NCBI GenBank assembly: GCA_029256665.1
Contig: JAQSXN010000172.1
Location: 1-7,509, forward strand
Source: Paenibacillus sp.
Lineage (GTDB): Bacteria; Bacillota; Bacilli; Paenibacillales; Paenibacillaceae
Reading direction: 5' to 3'
DNA: 7,509 nt
Part shown: positions 1 to 6,759 of the stretch, piece by piece
Numbering within the stretch: position 1 is the first letter of the stretch
How the letters are laid out: each line of letters begins with the position of its first letter
The notes under the pieces: generated by a model
Database searches by the model: none
Seen by the model: the letters and a program-made list of their open reading frames with translations, nothing else
What the model was told of the DNA's origin: nothing
Program-made: the position numbers and the translations under genes

Positions 1-33
1 TGGGTGCCGGCTCCCATCGTGACGGGAGACGGC

Positions 34-1293
34 ATGGAGTGGATCGAATGGATCGATTACCTGTATTACGGACTAGCGATCGTGCCCATGTGCTGGCTGG
101 CGGGGGCATGGATTAGATACGGGAGAGATGCCGGTTCCACGCGAGCATCGTTGTCCCTGCGGCTGATAAGAGGAGCGCTTGCAGCCGCAAGCCTGGCGGC
201 AATCGTCTTGATCGCAATCGTCCCGGGCAAGCTGGAGCTCGGGCTTGGAGCCATCGCGTTATGCGCGCTGCTTATGTTCGTCGATCTGTTCGCATCCGAA
301 ATCGTCCGCCACCGGCAGTTCCCTTGGCGTAGCGGGGCGCTGCTCGCCGGAACCGCGGGGGTGCTGGCGTTGCTGGCATGGCCAACCTCTTACAATGTGA
401 CTTACCCGGGCATGACGCTTAACCTGAACCGTTACGCGGAGGTCGAGGGAGGGGCGGCCGGCGGCGTCATAGACGGCGTGCTCGTGTTCGACCGTCCGGC
501 GGTGCTCGCGGACAGGCTGTACGCGTCCTTGTTCCCGCAATACCGGTTTCAGCCGATACCGGAGGACGAGCCGCCGCTTTCGGAGACGTATGCCCAGGTC
601 GTCGCCATGAAGCGGGACGCCAACCGTGTCGCCGCGGCCATTGCAATGGAGAAGGCCGGCATCGGCAGGGGAGCCGTGCCGGACGGCGTTAGGATCGTCG
701 CCATCGTCAAAGGCAGTCCGGCAGAAGGCAACTTGCAAGCGGGCGATATTATCGACGCGCTAAACGATCAGGAGATTCATACGATCGAAGAGATGGTCGC
801 GATGATGGAATCCGACATCCGTGCCGGGGATTCCGTTAAGGTGTCGGTGCGCCGCGGCGCCGAGAAGCTGGCGGTTGCCGTGACCGCTGCAGCTTCGGAA
901 GACAAGCCCGGACGTTCCGTATTCGGCATTTCCATCCAGCCCGAGGTGGAGCTCGATACGCCGAGAACGGTAGCGTACAACGAATATATGGCGCATGTGG
1001 GCGGTCCGTCGCATGGGGCGATGCTGACGCTTGCCATGATTGACCAATTGACGCCAGGAGGCGTAACGAAGGGACTGCGCATCGCGGGGACGGGAACGAT
1101 CGAAGCCGACGGCTCCATCGGGATGGTCGGAGGCGTGCCGCAGAAGGCTTACGCGGTCAGCCGCACGGAAGCGGATGTGTTTTTTGTGCCGCTCGAGGGC
1201 GAGGAGGCCGCAAAGACGGCGGCGCCGGAGCTGCGAATCGTGGCGGTCAGTCATATTGACGATGTGCTCGACTGGCTGCAAGAGCATTCGTAG
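34..1293 (+). CDS. Membrane-anchored PDZ and Lon-type (S16) serine peptidase
   Basis: Predicted membrane protease with its catalytic part outside the membrane. With the ATG at 34 it is 419 aa. Four hydrophobic segments lie near residues 9-27, 45-65, 69-90 and 100-116. A PDZ domain follows at about 213-285 (GSPAEGNLQAGDII is its carboxylate-loop/helix part), then an S16 Lon-type proteolytic domain at about 288-419. The nucleophile is Ser326 in GGPSHGAM and the general base Lys371 in GGVPQKAYAV. The 45-residue gap equals that of the B. subtilis YlbL dyad (Ser234/Lys279). The ATPase part of Lon is absent, as in YlbL. Family knowledge suggests cleavage of extracytoplasmic or membrane proteins; YlbL itself degrades a cell-division inhibitor. 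The substrate here is unknown. Start: GGGAG at 24-28 sits 5 nt before the ATG. A GTG at 4 is in frame and the frame is open to the window edge, so a longer N-terminus cannot be excluded. It converges on the LtaS-like gene. Confidence 0.85.
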   Translation: MEWIEWIDYLYYGLAIVPMCWLAGAWIRYGRDAGSTRASLSLRLIRGALAAASLAAIVLIAIVPGKLELGLGAIALCALLMFVDLFASEIVRHRQFPWRSGALLAGTAGVLALLAWPTSYNVTYPGMTLNLNRYAEVEGGAAGGVIDGVLVFDRPAVLADRLYASLFPQYRFQPIPEDEPPLSETYAQVVAMKRDANRVAAAIAMEKAGIGRGAVPDGVRIVAIVKGSPAEGNLQAGDIIDALNDQEIHTIEEMVAMMESDIRAGDSVKVSVRRGAEKLAVAVTAAASEDKPGRSVFGISIQPEVELDTPRTVAYNEYMAHVGGPSHGAMLTLAMIDQLTPGGVTKGLRIAGTGTIEADGSIGMVGGVPQKAYAVSRTEADVFFVPLEGEEAAKTAAPELRIVAVSHIDDVLDWLQEHS

Positions 1294-1300
1294 ACGATAA

Positions 1301-1370
1301 CCGAAAAAATCGGGCTACAAGCGCCGAAAGCAGGGTCTGACCTGCAATAGCCCGAAAAAATCGGGTTAAA
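1301..1370. repeat. Pair of near-identical short hairpin repeats, 51 bp apart
   Basis: The 14-base string CCGAAAAAATCGGG occurs at 1301-1314 and again at 1352-1365, and the similarity continues for a few bases (CTA versus TTA). Each copy is itself a small hairpin: CCGA/TCGG at the first and CCCGA/TCGGG (1351-1365) at the second, both with an A5 loop. The copies flank a third stem, GCAGG (1330-1334) with CCTGC (1341-1345). They probably belong to stacked terminator structures, though they could also be a degenerate dispersed repeat. Confidence 0.6.
1304..1355 (-). terminator. Second rho-independent terminator candidate for the LtaS-like operon
   Basis: Read on the - strand, an 8-bp stem TCGGGCTA/TAGCCCGA (arms at 1348-1355 and 1310-1317) is followed directly by six T (complement of 1304-1309). 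Inside it is a 5-bp stem from 1330-1334 and 1341-1345 with a 6-nt loop. The structure lies downstream of the stronger hairpin at 1380-1420, so it would act as a back-up for read-through from the minus-strand operon. Read on the + strand it lacks a U tract, which is why I assign it to the - strand. Confidence 0.45.
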
Positions 1371-1379
1371 AGGATACAG

Positions 1380-1420
1380 AAATGGCGGTGTTAAGGAGTA
1401 ACTCCCTAACACCGCCATTT
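1380..1420. terminator. Long hairpin terminator between convergent genes
   Basis: The arms at 1380-1398 and 1402-1420 form a 19-bp stem closing a 3-nt loop. The only irregularity pairs positions 1394 and 1406: an A/C mismatch in the + transcript but a G-U wobble in the - transcript. The stem is therefore fully paired when transcribed from the - strand, which suggests its main client is the LtaS-like operon (stop at 1455). It also lies 87 nt after the peptidase stop codon and can serve both directions. The U tracts are short (three T on either side), so stem stability must carry most of the effect. Confidence 0.7.
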
Positions 1421-1454
1421 CATGTTAAACCTATCCGTTTAGCCGCACAGCCGA

Positions 1455-3479
1455 TTACCGAGAACCGGACATTTCGATCGCTTCGACCGCCCCGTTGCGC
1501 TTAAAACCGGGAAGCAGGTCGCCCATCACCATCCGGTCCGACATCATAAGCTGGAGGTCGGCCGCCGCGGTCCCGTCCAGACAGTCCGCAATCGGCAGTT
1601 CTCCGCCGCTCGCGATATCGTAACAGCGTCCGTTCGCGGGAAGTCCGTCCTCGGAAGGCATATAGTAGCGTGCGCCGTCCGTCCAGGATCCGTCGCGCTG
1701 CACGACCAAGCGGTCAGGAACGTTGGCCTCGGTCAGCAGTGGCATGCCGAGCAGGTATCGTTCCTCCGTCGAAATGCCGAGCAAATGTAGCAGCGTCGGC
1801 GTCGTGTCGAGCTGGCCGCCAACCGTATCCCTCGCGCCCGCATATGCGCCGTCTGGCAGATGGATCATGAACGGAACCTGCTTGAGTGACATCTCCCGCT
1901 CGAGCGGGCTCGACGGATCGTCGAGAAACCGTTCGTACAAGCTCCAGTCCAGGATGGAGCTGTCGTGATCGCCGTACAATGCGAATATCGTATTCTCCCA
2001 TAATCCGTCCCGCTTGAGGCGTTCAACCAGCTCGCCGAGCGCCGCATCCGCGTAGTGGACGGCTTGGAGGTAATCGCCCATCATGGTGCCTTCGAGTTCC
2101 TCGACATGTAGTTGCTGCTCCTTCTTGGGCAGCTTGTATGGATGATGGCTCGTGAGCGAAATCAAGAAGGCGTAGAAAGGCGTTGCGGTTTCATCGTTAT
2201 TTTTGGCTATAAGGTCCATAGTCTGTCTATAAAACGACTTATCGCCAAGCGACCAGCCGAGCCGCTCGTCCAGCTCGTAATTTTTGAGACTGTAGAATTG
2301 GTCGTATTCCATATGGTTGTACATGACGTTGCGGTTCCAGAAGCCGCCTTGATACGGGTGGAACACGTTGGCGGAATAGCCTTGATCCTTGAGCGTCGCC
2401 GGCAAACAATCGAAGTCATGCGATGCATATTGAATAAACACGGATCCGTTTTTCATCGGGAGCATGGAGCAGCTGGTGGCGAAGTCGGCGTCCGACGTTC
2501 TGCCCTGCGCCGTCTGATGATAAAAGTTGCTGAAGTAGACGCTCTCCTTCATGAGCCCGTTAAGAACGGGCGTAATTTCCTGCCCGCCGATCGATGCGCC
2601 AAGCATAAAGTTCTGCAGCGATTCGACCTGCACCATCAGCACGTTGCTCCCGGCGTAAGCGCCGAACAGCGGATCGTTCTTGAGCTGTCCTCTCTTGTCG
2701 CCCCGCGCTTCGATCCATTGCTCGGTTTCCGACTTTTGAGCCGCCGACACGGTCTCGGCGCCGAACCAGTTGATCTTCGCGTAACGGTAAACGTCGTATC
2801 CGTGGAAGCCGAGACCTCCGGCTACGTTGTAGATCGACAGGTTCCACCAGTTTCTCTCGAATAGACCTTTGGCCCATGTATCCGTCGCTTGATTAAGATT
2901 AACCGCGAACAGCATCAAGCCGATCGCGAGCGCCGCAAGCGACGTCCCGAGGCGAATGAACCGTTTCTTCCAAGGAACGCGCGCGCGAGGTCTTAAAGGG
3001 CGTATAATGGCTCGACCCCGCCATACGACAAAGACGGCATACGGAATCAGAATCGCCATATCCGCCAATAACCAGAAATCGTAGGCGCTAAGCAGGGAAG
3101 TTATGCTTCCACCAAGCGATTCGACTTGTCCGAGCTGCAGCAAGACCGGCACCGTGATGAGATCTTGGAAGTACCGATAGTAGATCACATCCGAATAGAG
3201 CAGGAACGATAGAACCAAGTTCAAGGCGATCAGCGACACGATACGGCCCCTCGTCGGCAAGAGCAGCGTCCAGAAGGCGAGCAGCAGGACGGCGCCCGTC
3301 TCGATTATCCGATCCTTATCCGTCATATCCATATAAGGCACCGACAACAGCGTGTTGAAAAAATAAAGCTTCCAAACCATTGCGCCCGCAAACAAAACAA
3401 AATCGGCCGCGACCAACCGGTCCAGCCAACTTAAGCTCCAAGCGAGCAAGCGGCCTAAGCCGCCGCTTCGATTAGCCAT
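1455..3479 (-). CDS. LTA synthase (LtaS) family sulfatase-fold phosphoglycerol transferase
   Basis: Predicted membrane enzyme that transfers glycerol-phosphate from phosphatidylglycerol onto a growing polymer or lipid anchor on the outer membrane face. The product is 674 aa, close to the usual LtaS length. About five transmembrane helices fill residues 22-195 and the extracellular alkaline-phosphatase/sulfatase domain runs from about 275 to 650. Residues matching the S. aureus LtaS active site are present: Glu286 (VQVESLQ), the nucleophile Thr328 (GRTSDADF), Trp381/Arg383 (FWNRN), His445 or His446 (LTSHHPY) and the metal ligands Asp504-His505 (YGDHDS). The tail keeps the MSDRMVMGDLL signature. 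The ATG at 3479 has GGAG 7 nt upstream and overlaps the ypsC-like stop codon. A longer frame to 3614 would run through ypsC and has no support. Family members differ (polymerase, primase, stress paralogue), and sequence alone does not say which this is. Confidence 0.92.
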   Translation of the reverse strand: MANRSGGLGRLLAWSLSWLDRLVAADFVLFAGAMVWKLYFFNTLLSVPYMDMTDKDRIIETGAVLLLAFWTLLLPTRGRIVSLIALNLVLSFLLYSDVIYYRYFQDLITVPVLLQLGQVESLGGSITSLLSAYDFWLLADMAILIPYAVFVVWRGRAIIRPLRPRARVPWKKRFIRLGTSLAALAIGLMLFAVNLNQATDTWAKGLFERNWWNLSIYNVAGGLGFHGYDVYRYAKINWFGAETVSAAQKSETEQWIEARGDKRGQLKNDPLFGAYAGSNVLMVQVESLQNFMLGASIGGQEITPVLNGLMKESVYFSNFYHQTAQGRTSDADFATSCSMLPMKNGSVFIQYASHDFDCLPATLKDQGYSANVFHPYQGGFWNRNVMYNHMEYDQFYSLKNYELDERLGWSLGDKSFYRQTMDLIAKNNDETATPFYAFLISLTSHHPYKLPKKEQQLHVEELEGTMMGDYLQAVHYADAALGELVERLKRDGLWENTIFALYGDHDSSILDWSLYERFLDDPSSPLEREMSLKQVPFMIHLPDGAYAGARDTVGGQLDTTPTLLHLLGISTEERYLLGMPLLTEANVPDRLVVQRDGSWTDGARYYMPSEDGLPANGRCYDIASGGELPIADCLDGTAAADLQLMMSDRMVMGDLLPGFKRNGAVEAIEMSGSR

Positions 3480-4620
3480 GATGTTTCTCCCTTGGCGGAA
3501 GGGGCCCGAAGAACGAATAAAAGTCGCATTGGATGCGGCCGTTAAAGAGCTTGCGTTTTTTGTCCGCTTTTCTGCCCATGTAATGTTCCACCTGCGTAGA
3601 AGGGCTGATGGCAAATACCGACCAAGTCGGGTAATGAAGCGTCGTCAGTCCGAACTGGCGCAGCGCCGCTTCGGCTCCCGCGTCGTCGCCAAGCCGCTCG
3701 CCGTATGGCGGATTCGTAAGGATGACGCCGTAATCGCCTTGCGGCTTCGCTTTGGCAACGGGCGTGACGCTCAGCTTGATATCCTTGGCGAAGCCGGCGC
3801 GTTTGATCGCCGCTTCGGCAATTTCGATCGCGTACGGATCGATATCGGAGCCCGCGATCTGAAGCGGGACGTCGTCGCGAACGGCGTCGTATGCTTCGTC
3901 GCGCGCGTCGTTCCACATCTTGCCGGTTAGCTGCGGCCATTGCTCGCTGACGAAGCTGCGGCGCAGACCCGGCGCGATATTCCAGCCGATCATCGCGGCT
4001 TCGACGAGCAGCGTGCCGGAGCCGCAGAACGGATCGTACAGCGGACGCTCCGGCGTCCATCGGCTTAGCTGAACGAGCGCGGCCGCCATCGTCTCGCGGA
4101 TCGGCGCTTCCGTTGACGCTAAGCGATAACCGCGTTTGTGCAAGCCGGAGCCGGACGTATCCAGCGTAAGCAGCGCTTCGTCGTTCAGCAGCGTAATCTC
4201 GATCTCGTATTTGGGTCCGTTCTCGGGGAACCATTCCGTGTCGTATTTCGCCTTAAGCGACTCTACGACGGCTTTTTTGACGACGCCTTGCACAGCAGGC
4301 ACGCTGGTCAGCTGCGACTTGTGCGAACGCCCGTTGACCGGGAATTCGCCGTCGGCCGTAATCCAAGACGACCAGTCGAGCGCCTTTGTTCCTTCGAACA
4401 GCTCGTCGAACGTCGTCGCTTGGAAACGGCCCAGATTGACGAGCACGCGTCCCGCGGAGCGCAGCCACAGGTTGGCGCGGCAGATGTCCTCGGGTCCGCC
4501 GGTAAAGCTCACGCGACCGTTCTCCGTGCGGGTATCCTCGTAGCCCAGCTCCTTGAGTTCCCGGGCCACGACGGCCTCGAGACCCATGGGAGCGGTGGCG
4601 ATTAATTGCAATTTGCTCAT
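3472..4620 (-). CDS. ypsC: THUMP-domain class I SAM-dependent RNA (guanine-N2) methyltransferase, YpsC/RlmL type
   Basis: Predicted cytoplasmic rRNA methyltransferase. The E. coli relative RlmL makes m2G2445 in 23S rRNA, and YpsC is the Bacillus counterpart lacking the fused RlmK half. The 382-aa product starts with a ferredoxin-like/THUMP RNA-binding region (about 1-160), which includes the family-typical LIATAPMGLEAVVAREL. A Rossmann methyltransferase domain follows (about 165-375). It carries SAM motif I DPFCGSGT (196-203), an acidic ribose-binding segment GSDIDP (257-262) and the catalytic NPPYGERLG (303-311) shared by N2-guanine and N6-adenine methyltransferases. The C-terminus ends with the usual KRKLFNG segment and a short tail. 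The ATG at 4620 matches the family N-terminus. Its ribosome site is weak (AGCGAG about 9 nt upstream). It is the first gene of a two-gene operon; its last 8 nt also encode the start of the LtaS-like gene. A larger frame reaching 5541 is an artefact of an open antisense frame. Confidence 0.93.
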   Translation of the reverse strand: MSKLQLIATAPMGLEAVVARELKELGYEDTRTENGRVSFTGGPEDICRANLWLRSAGRVLVNLGRFQATTFDELFEGTKALDWSSWITADGEFPVNGRSHKSQLTSVPAVQGVVKKAVVESLKAKYDTEWFPENGPKYEIEITLLNDEALLTLDTSGSGLHKRGYRLASTEAPIRETMAAALVQLSRWTPERPLYDPFCGSGTLLVEAAMIGWNIAPGLRRSFVSEQWPQLTGKMWNDARDEAYDAVRDDVPLQIAGSDIDPYAIEIAEAAIKRAGFAKDIKLSVTPVAKAKPQGDYGVILTNPPYGERLGDDAGAEAALRQFGLTTLHYPTWSVFAISPSTQVEHYMGRKADKKRKLFNGRIQCDFYSFFGPLPPREKHHG

Positions 4621-4655
4621 GAACGTACACTCGCTTCCGGTTAATTTCGGGGAAT

Positions 4656-4670
4656 CGCCGTTATGCGGCG
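4656..4670 (-). other. Small hairpin in the ypsC-like mRNA leader
   Basis: CGCCG (4656-4660) and CGGCG (4666-4670) form a 5-bp G+C stem with a 5-nt loop. It lies about 35 nt upstream of the ypsC-like ATG, within the leader predicted from the promoter at 4716-4745. It has no U tract and nothing resembling a known riboswitch. It may shape the leader or occur by chance. I see no other structure in the 4621-4709 leader. Confidence 0.25.
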
Positions 4671-4684
4671 GGTTGCCCTGATTC

Positions 4685-4713
4685 TTGTCACGTATCTGAT
4701 AAAAACGTACAAT
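4685..4713 (+). promoter_or_regulatory. Sigma-A-type promoter for the O-methyltransferase
   Basis: TTGTCA (4685-4690) and TACAAT (4708-4713) are separated by exactly 17 bp, and each box differs from consensus at one position. The predicted transcript starts near 4720, giving a leader of about 50 nt before the GTG at 4771. Its -10 box ends 2 bp from the -10 box of the opposing promoter. Confidence 0.65.
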
Positions 4714-4715
4714 TA

Positions 4716-4745
4716 AGTATAGGACATGTGACGGCGTTTTTACAA
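4716..4745 (-). promoter_or_regulatory. Sigma-A-type promoter for the ypsC-like/LtaS-like operon
   Basis: On the - strand, TTGTAA (4745-4740) and TATACT (4721-4716) are 18 bp apart. The -10 box has one mismatch to consensus and the -35 box two. The predicted start is near 4709, giving a leader of about 90 nt to the ATG at 4620. The footprint overlaps the O-methyltransferase promoter almost completely. Confidence 0.55.
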
Positions 4746-4754
4746 ATTGGAAAT

Positions 4755-4762
4755 AGAGGAGG
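4755..4762 (+). promoter_or_regulatory. Shine-Dalgarno site that fixes the O-methyltransferase start
   Basis: AGAGGAGG lies 8 nt before the GTG at 4771, an ideal distance. An upstream in-frame TTG at 4747 would place this site inside the coding sequence and has no ribosome site of its own. The GTG is therefore the preferred start. Confidence 0.85.
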
Positions 4763-4770
4763 CCGAGGGA

Positions 4771-5412
4771 GTGTCGGACAACGAACGTTATGTGGATGGA
4801 TTGTACGAAGCGGACGAGGCGCTGGAACGAGTCAAAACAGGTATCGAGGCGGAAGGAATGCCTTCGATCTCGATCGCGGAAGGGTACGGCCGGCTGTTGA
4901 CTTTGCTCGTGCGTATGAGCGGAGCGAGCAGCGTGCTGGAGATCGGGGCGCTTGGGGGATACAGCGGCATCTGTCTGGCGCGCGGCATGGATGGGAAGCC
5001 CGGCGGAGGCTCGCTTGTATCGCTGGAGCTGCTGCAAACGTACGCCGACGTCGCTGCCCGCCATTTGGCGGAGGCAGGTTTTGGCGGCGTCGCGAAGTAT
5101 ATCGTCGGCGATGCCAAACAGAGCTTGGCTAATCTGAAGGAGCAAGGCCGCAGATTCGATTTCTTTTTTATCGATGCGGACAAAGAAGGATATCCGGTCT
5201 ATCTGGATTACGCGCTGGAGCTGGCGAATCCCGGCGCGATTATCGTCGGCGACAATATTTTGCTTAGAGGACGGACGACCGACGACGCAAAGCAAGGTCC
5301 GGCGGTGCAGGCGGTCCGTTCGTTCAACGAACGGATCGCGCGCGATCCGAGGCTGGAGAGCACGATTTTGCCGGGCTACGACGGGCTTGCGATCGCGAGA
5401 GTGCGCGGATAA
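4771..5412 (+). CDS. Class I SAM-dependent O-methyltransferase, COG4122 (catechol/caffeoyl-CoA OMT) family
   Basis: Predicted soluble, metal-dependent small-molecule O-methyltransferase of 213 aa, a typical length for the bacterial members (YrrM-like). SAM motif I is LEIGALGGYSG (56-66), followed by the acidic LVSLE strand end (82-86) and the VGDAKQSL segment (112-119). The divalent-metal ligands expected in this family are present: Asp135 in FFFIDADK, and Asp161-Asn162 in VGDN. The ILLRG just after the DN pair is also characteristic. Physiological substrates of bacterial homologues are mostly unknown and none can be named here. It starts with GTG behind a strong ribosome site and ends with tandem stops (TAA at 5410, TAG at 5413). 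It is transcribed alone, divergently from the ypsC-like operon and convergently with the MFS gene. Confidence 0.93.
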   Translation: MSDNERYVDGLYEADEALERVKTGIEAEGMPSISIAEGYGRLLTLLVRMSGASSVLEIGALGGYSGICLARGMDGKPGGGSLVSLELLQTYADVAARHLAEAGFGGVAKYIVGDAKQSLANLKEQGRRFDFFFIDADKEGYPVYLDYALELANPGAIIVGDNILLRGRTTDDAKQGPAVQAVRSFNERIARDPRLESTILPGYDGLAIARVRG

Positions 5413-5427
5413 TAGGGGGAAAGCAAC

Positions 5428-5478
5428 AAAAAAACGCCTGTACGACCCCATCCGATGGGATCGTGCAGGCGTCTTTTT
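5428..5478. terminator. Strong bidirectional rho-independent terminator
   Basis: The arms at 5434-5451 and 5455-5472 form a stem of about 18 bp. It contains one mismatch (5446/5460) and a T/G pair at 5441/5465 that is a wobble only in the + transcript. A T5 run at 5474-5478 follows on the + strand. On the - strand, seven T (complement of 5428-5434) begin at the foot of the stem. It ends both the O-methyltransferase (stop 5412) and the MFS gene (stop 5486), which converge here. Confidence 0.92.
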
Positions 5479-5485
5479 GTGCCGC

Positions 5486-6694
5486 CTATCCACGCAAGCC
5501 CGTCCGCCTCCTGAGAAGCGTCTGCCAAACCCAGATGCCATTGAGCAGCATCAGGGCGCCGGATACGAGAAACAAGCCGTGAATCCCGATATAACCGGAC
5601 AAAGCGCCGCCGGCGATGGGGCCGATCATGTTGCCAAGGCTGAGCGTGCTGCTATTGAAGCTGTAGGCGCGGCTTTCCATCCCGTCCGGCGTATATTTGC
5701 GTATCAGCGAGTTTACGGCCGGAATAAGCCCTCCGAGGAAAAGCCCCAGTCCGAACCTAGCCAGCAGCAGCTGCCAGACGGTGTCCGCCATCGCCTGCGG
5801 GATAAACGCCAGCGCGGCGCCGACCAGGGAAACCGCAAGGACGCGCTCCGCGCCGATCCGGTCGCTTAGCTTGCCGAGGAGCGGCGAAGCGAACATGTTG
5901 GACAGCCCCGTCACGGATCCGACGAAGCCGGCGAGAAACGCCAGATTTTCGGCCGAGCCGTGCAATTGCTGGACGTAAAGCGGGATGAGCGTCATGGGGC
6001 TCATGTTAGCGAATTGGATCAGCAGCGTTACGCAGAATAGAGCCATCAGCTGCGGGATGCGGGCGACCCGCCTGAGCCCTTCCATGATGGAGTCCTGCGC
6101 CTTGGCCGCCGCTTTGGCGATATCGAACGATTCTTTGACGACAAACAACGCCAGAAGCGAGGCGACGAACAATAGCGATCCCGTCAAATAGAAAATGGGA
6201 CGGTAACCGACCGCATCCGCCAGCAGTCCGCCGATGAGCGGTCCCAGAATCGTGCCCGCGATCGCGCCGGATTGGATGGAGCCCATCGCGAAGCCCATCC
6301 TTTCTTTGGGCGTCGTAGCTGATATGAGGGCGATGGACGCGGGATTGAAGCCGGATATGGTGCCGTTCAGCATTCGGAGGAACAAGAGATGCCAGGGGCT
6401 GGTCGCAAACCCCATCAGCACCATGACGATCGCCATGCCGAAGCCTGATCGGAGCAGCATCATTTTGCGCCCGTAACGGTCCGCGAGCTTCCCCCATATG
6501 GGTTGAAAGATAAACGACGTAACGAAGTTGCCGGCAAAAATGACCCCCGCCAATATGCCAATCTCGCGAGAGTCTGACAATCCGAGCTCGAATTGCAGGT
6601 ACAAAGTGAGAAACGGGATGATCATCGTCATGCCCGCCATAACGAGAAACTGTCCAAACCATAACACGATCAGATTTTTTTTCCATTGTTCCAT
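5486..6694 (-). CDS. MFS multidrug efflux transporter, DHA1 family (MdtG/YitG type)
   Basis: Predicted proton-coupled drug exporter in the cytoplasmic membrane. The 402-aa length and alternating hydrophobic segments fit the 12-helix DHA1 fold, with a charged central loop near residues 188-212. The N-terminus (WFGQFLVMAGMTMIIPFLTLY) is typical of the MdtG-like group. Motif A, GKLADRYGRK (68-77), follows helix 2 and is partly repeated in the second half as GKLSDRIGAER (274-284). The antiporter motif C in helix 5 is at about 144-157 (ending LGPLIGG). Substrates cannot be predicted. The ATG at 6694 matches the family start but has no Shine-Dalgarno sequence; an extended -10 promoter ends 6 nt before it. 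The gene is divergent from hemE and shares a 171-bp control region with it. It stops 8 nt from the bidirectional terminator. Confidence 0.93.
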   Translation of the reverse strand: MEQWKKNLIVLWFGQFLVMAGMTMIIPFLTLYLQFELGLSDSREIGILAGVIFAGNFVTSFIFQPIWGKLADRYGRKMMLLRSGFGMAIVMVLMGFATSPWHLLFLRMLNGTISGFNPASIALISATTPKERMGFAMGSIQSGAIAGTILGPLIGGLLADAVGYRPIFYLTGSLLFVASLLALFVVKESFDIAKAAAKAQDSIMEGLRRVARIPQLMALFCVTLLIQFANMSPMTLIPLYVQQLHGSAENLAFLAGFVGSVTGLSNMFASPLLGKLSDRIGAERVLAVSLVGAALAFIPQAMADTVWQLLLARFGLGLFLGGLIPAVNSLIRKYTPDGMESRAYSFNSSTLSLGNMIGPIAGGALSGYIGIHGLFLVSGALMLLNGIWVWQTLLRRRTGLRG

Positions 6695-6700
6695 AACGAT

Positions 6701-6709
6701 AGTATAGCA
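6701..6709 (-). promoter_or_regulatory. Extended -10 promoter directly before the MFS start codon
   Basis: On the - strand the sequence TGCTATACT (6709-6701) combines the TGN extension with a TATACT box. The -35 position (6729-6724, AATAAC) is poor, as is common at extended -10 promoters. The usual spacing puts +1 at 6694, which is the A of the MFS ATG. Confidence 0.5.
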
Positions 6710-6759
6710 TAACGCAAGGAGTGGTTATTCTCATTGGATCTTCATGCAAGAATACATGG

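Noticed and set aside
760..1287. A 175-codon minus-strand frame opposite the PDZ-S16 peptidase
   Set aside because: It is an arginine- and histidine-rich shadow translation with no motif, lying opposite a well-supported gene.
2112..2864. A 250-codon open frame on the + strand inside the LtaS-like gene
   Set aside because: It is antisense to a gene with intact catalytic motifs, has no recognisable domain or low-complexity-free family pattern, and open antisense frames are common at this base composition.
3480..3614. A longer N-terminus for the LtaS-like protein
   Set aside because: The extra 45 residues lie wholly within ypsC-like coding sequence, lack a membrane segment, and the internal ATG at 3479 has a proper SD site.
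4621..5541. Extension of the ypsC-like frame far upstream through the O-methyltransferase
   Set aside because: The family N-terminus begins at the ATG at 4620. The extension is antisense to the O-methyltransferase and shows no domain.
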